This document shows, piece by piece, positions 62,417-64,000 of a stretch of DNA of 64,000 nucleotides; the first letter of the stretch is position 1; each line of letters starts with the position of its first letter. The notes beneath the pieces are model-generated. The model did no database searches. It was not told the DNA's origin and saw only the letters and a list, made by a program, of their open reading frames with translations. The position numbers and the translations under genes are program-made. The stretch covers positions 124,001 to 188,000 of the forward strand of contig JAUIIA010000002.1 of NCBI GenBank assembly GCA_030432025.1. Direction: 5' to 3'. The DNA comes from Alphaproteobacteria bacterium. Its GTDB lineage: Bacteria; Pseudomonadota; Alphaproteobacteria; Micavibrionales; Micavibrionaceae.

Positions 62417-63034
62417 CTAAAACTTAAGCCGCGGTAAATGCCATTGCATTTTATAAGCGACAAGCCGCACAGTTAAAGCGGTTATAAACACGATAAAAGT
62501 GTTCAAGTCGCTTTGATACTCATACATATTCAAATAATAAACAGTCAAAGCAACTAAAATTGCGACAGAACCGTAAAAGTCGCTCTTGAATACGGCTGGT
62601 ACTTCATTCGCCAGAATATCGCGCAGAATACCGCCCCCCGTAGCGGTAATGAAGCTCAACACGGTTACACCGAAAACACCTAATCCCGCCTCCATACCGA
62701 CGAGCGTGCCAGTCAAACTGAATGCTACCAAACCGATGGAATCGGTAATAACAAATAAAGCACGCTGCTCAATCGCAGTTTTTTTCATCCGCGCCAATAA
62801 CAGACCTAAAACAAAGGCTAGCACTACGATCATAAAACCGGACATATCAGTCAACGCCATAGGCGTTTGACCGATCAGGACATCCCGTATCATGCCACCG
62901 CCATTAGCTGTCAGAAATGCGAGAATAAAGACACCCATGACATCCATATGCTTGCGCGCCCCAACCAAAAAACCGGACAGCGCAAATGCCGCGCTGCCAA
63001 TCCATGACGCTAGCAAGAAGACATCAAGAGACAT
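62417..63034 (-). CDS. TRIC-type cation channel family membrane protein (UPF0126)
   Basis: The 205 residues contain about seven membrane segments in two repeated halves, each with a glycine-rich motif: LTANGGGMIRDVLIG near residue 41 and ITATGGGILRDILAN near residue 128. This is the pattern of the bacterial TRIC/UPF0126 (YadS/YicG-like) family, trimeric potassium-permeable channels. It starts 6 bp after the end of ppdK and is likely co-transcribed with it. Physiological role in bacteria is unclear. Confidence 0.92.
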   Translation of the reverse strand: MSLDVFLLASWIGSAAFALSGFLVGARKHMDVMGVFILAFLTANGGGMIRDVLIGQTPMALTDMSGFMIVVLAFVLGLLLARMKKTAIEQRALFVITDSIGLVAFSLTGTLVGMEAGLGVFGVTVLSFITATGGGILRDILANEVPAVFKSDFYGSVAILVALTVYYLNMYEYQSDLNTFIVFITALTVRLVAYKMQWHLPRLKF

Positions 63035-63040
63035 GTGAAT

Positions 63041-64000
63041 TTAAGCCGCTTTCTTTGCTTCCGCGGCTTTAGGCTTTCCCAGGCCTTCCCCTTTAATCGA
63101 GGCTTGTGCAGCCGCCAAACGGGCAATCGGAACACGATATGGGGAACAGGATACGTAATCCAGGTTTATGCTTTCACAAAACTGAATAGAGGCAGGGTCA
63201 CCGCCATGCTCGCCACAAATACCAAGCTTGATGCCCGCGTTGGTTTGACGGCCACCATGCGCAGCAAGCTCAACCAAACGACCGACACCATCAACATCGA
63301 GTGACGCAAAAGGATCACGCTCATAGATACCATGGCCAACATAAGCAGGCAGGAAGTTTGCTGCATCATCACGGCTCATACCGAGCGTAGTCTGCGTCAA
63401 ATCATTCGTACCGAAACTGAAGAAGTCAGCGCTTTGTGCAATCTCGTCAGCAGTCAGACATGCACGCGGCAATTCGATCATTGTGCCAACACTGTACTCA
63501 AGTGTTTCACCTTTTTCTTCGAATACGCTGGCTGCAACATTTTCTACAGCTTTACGCAATATATCCAACTCGGCCTGTGTGCCGATCAACGGGATCATAA
63601 CTTCAGGAGCAGTACTCTGGCCTGTTTTGGCTTTCGCTTCCAACGCACCTTCGAAAATCGCGCGTGCCTGCATCTCGTAGATCTCAGGGAATGTGATACC
63701 CAAACGGCAACCGCGGTGACCAAGCATGGGGTTGGTTTCATGCAGCTCGCTCAAACGAAGGCGGACCTTCTCATGCGGAATACCCGCAACTTGCGCGAAG
63801 TTATCAATATCTTCCTGTGAATGCGGTAGGAACTCATGCAACGGCGGGTCCAACAAACGCACCGTTACCGGCAAGCCGCTCATAATTTCGAACAATTCCG
63901 CAAAGTCCGCACGCTGCTCAGGCAAGAGCTTTTCAAGCGCAGCACGACGATCGGCTTCGTTCGTTGCGAAAATCATTTCGCGCACATTCTGAATACGGGC
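63041..64000 (-). CDS. ppdK: Pyruvate, phosphate dikinase, C-terminal part
   Basis: Only the C-terminal 319 residues are in the window; the gene continues past base 64000. They form the PEP/pyruvate-binding TIM barrel: [35 protein letters not shown], and the catalytic cysteine in [15 protein letters not shown], ending [17 protein letters not shown]. PpdK interconverts pyruvate, ATP and phosphate with PEP, AMP and diphosphate, and can supply PEP for gluconeogenesis. The tail ([12 protein letters not shown]) is basic. Confidence 0.95.
   Translation of the reverse strand, partial: ARIQNVREMIFATNEADRRAALEKLLPEQRADFAELFEIMSGLPVTVRLLDPPLHEFLPHSQEDIDNFAQVAGIPHEKVRLRLSELHETNPMLGHRGCRLGITFPEIYEMQARAIFEGALEAKAKTGQSTAPEVMIPLIGTQAELDILRKAVENVAASVFEEKGETLEYSVGTMIELPRACLTADEIAQSADFFSFGTNDLTQTTLGMSRDDAANFLPAYVGHGIYERDPFASLDVDGVGRLVELAAHGGRQTNAGIKLGICGEHGGDPASIQFCESINLDYVSCSPYRVPIARLAAAQASIKGEGLGKPKAAEAKKAA

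Noticed and set aside
1-64000. CRISPR arrays, insertion sequences, prophage genes, rRNA genes
   Set aside because: No spaced short repeats, transposase-like proteins, phage structural genes or rRNA sequences were seen in either strand.

Overview
The window looks like chromosome from an alphaproteobacterium with roughly balanced base composition. Three things support this. Haem precursor synthesis uses 5-aminolevulinate synthase (hemA, C4 route). The yajC-secD-secF operon carries a Mth938/NDUFAF3-like gene, with an NDUFAF6-like squalene/phytoene-synthase-fold gene nearby; both families are mitochondrial complex I assembly factors of alphaproteobacterial type. Several gene pairs also follow alphaproteobacterial order (ispH..rnhA, pcm-nlpD, serS nearby, xseB-ispA..dxs). 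The exact order is not certain from sequence alone. Nearly all of the window is densely packed protein-coding DNA with many 1-10 bp gaps and ATGA overlaps. There is one tRNA gene and no rRNA, insertion sequence or CRISPR array that I could see.

Layout. 1-3.7 kb: small secreted or unknown proteins, a lipase-like hydrolase, a FecR-domain protein and the NDUFAF6-like protein. 3.8-6.3 kb: Fe-type superoxide dismutase convergent with a 596-residue orphan. 6.4-12.1 kb (minus strand): pcm, nlpD-like, a membrane protein, yajC, secD, secF and the Mth938-like gene. 12.1-14.1 kb (plus): DUF3137, LemA and a small membrane protein. 14-18.3 kb: serS, N-formylglutamate amidohydrolase, lipB, DUF983, GNAT. 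18.3-18.5 kb: tRNA-Leu(GAG) with a duplicated 3' end. 18.7-25.2 kb: maeB, mgtE, GNAT, PBP1A. 25.2-28.3 kb (minus): ispH, a P-loop protein, rnhA. 28.4-33.8 kb: lipoprotein, gmhA, xseB, ispA, two orphans, dxs. 33.8-35.5 kb: an A+T-rich orphan, a 390 bp non-coding stretch and a small secreted cysteine protein. 35.5-42.5 kb: HAD phosphatase, sppA, aroC, esterase, thioesterase, fabI. 42.7-51.7 kb: orphan 505-residue protein, 17 kDa antigen-like lipoprotein, pdxH, esterase, htpG, a secreted-protein cluster and a DUF1025-family protein that has lost its zinc motif. 51.8-54.4 kb: pterin dehydratase, a split ThDP decarboxylase pair, a 58-residue motility-protein-like gene and a fused DUF433-DUF5615 toxin-antitoxin-like gene. 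54.4-64 kb: hemA, two PfkB kinases, TetR, a YejA-like binding protein, ygfZ, several small genes, a TRIC-type channel and the end of ppdK.

Functionally the window joins envelope biogenesis (Sec accessory complex, NlpD, PBP1A, SppA, GmhA), isoprenoid supply (dxs, ispA, ispH), cofactor synthesis (lipB, pdxH, hemA, YgfZ), central carbon metabolism (maeB, ppdK) and stress functions (sodB, htpG). The most unusual items are the DUF433-DUF5615 fusion, the tRNA-Leu 3'-end duplication, the degenerate DUF1025 protein, the split ThDP enzyme, the A+T-rich 33.8-35.2 kb block, and three conserved alphaproteobacterial neighbourhoods that have been rearranged.
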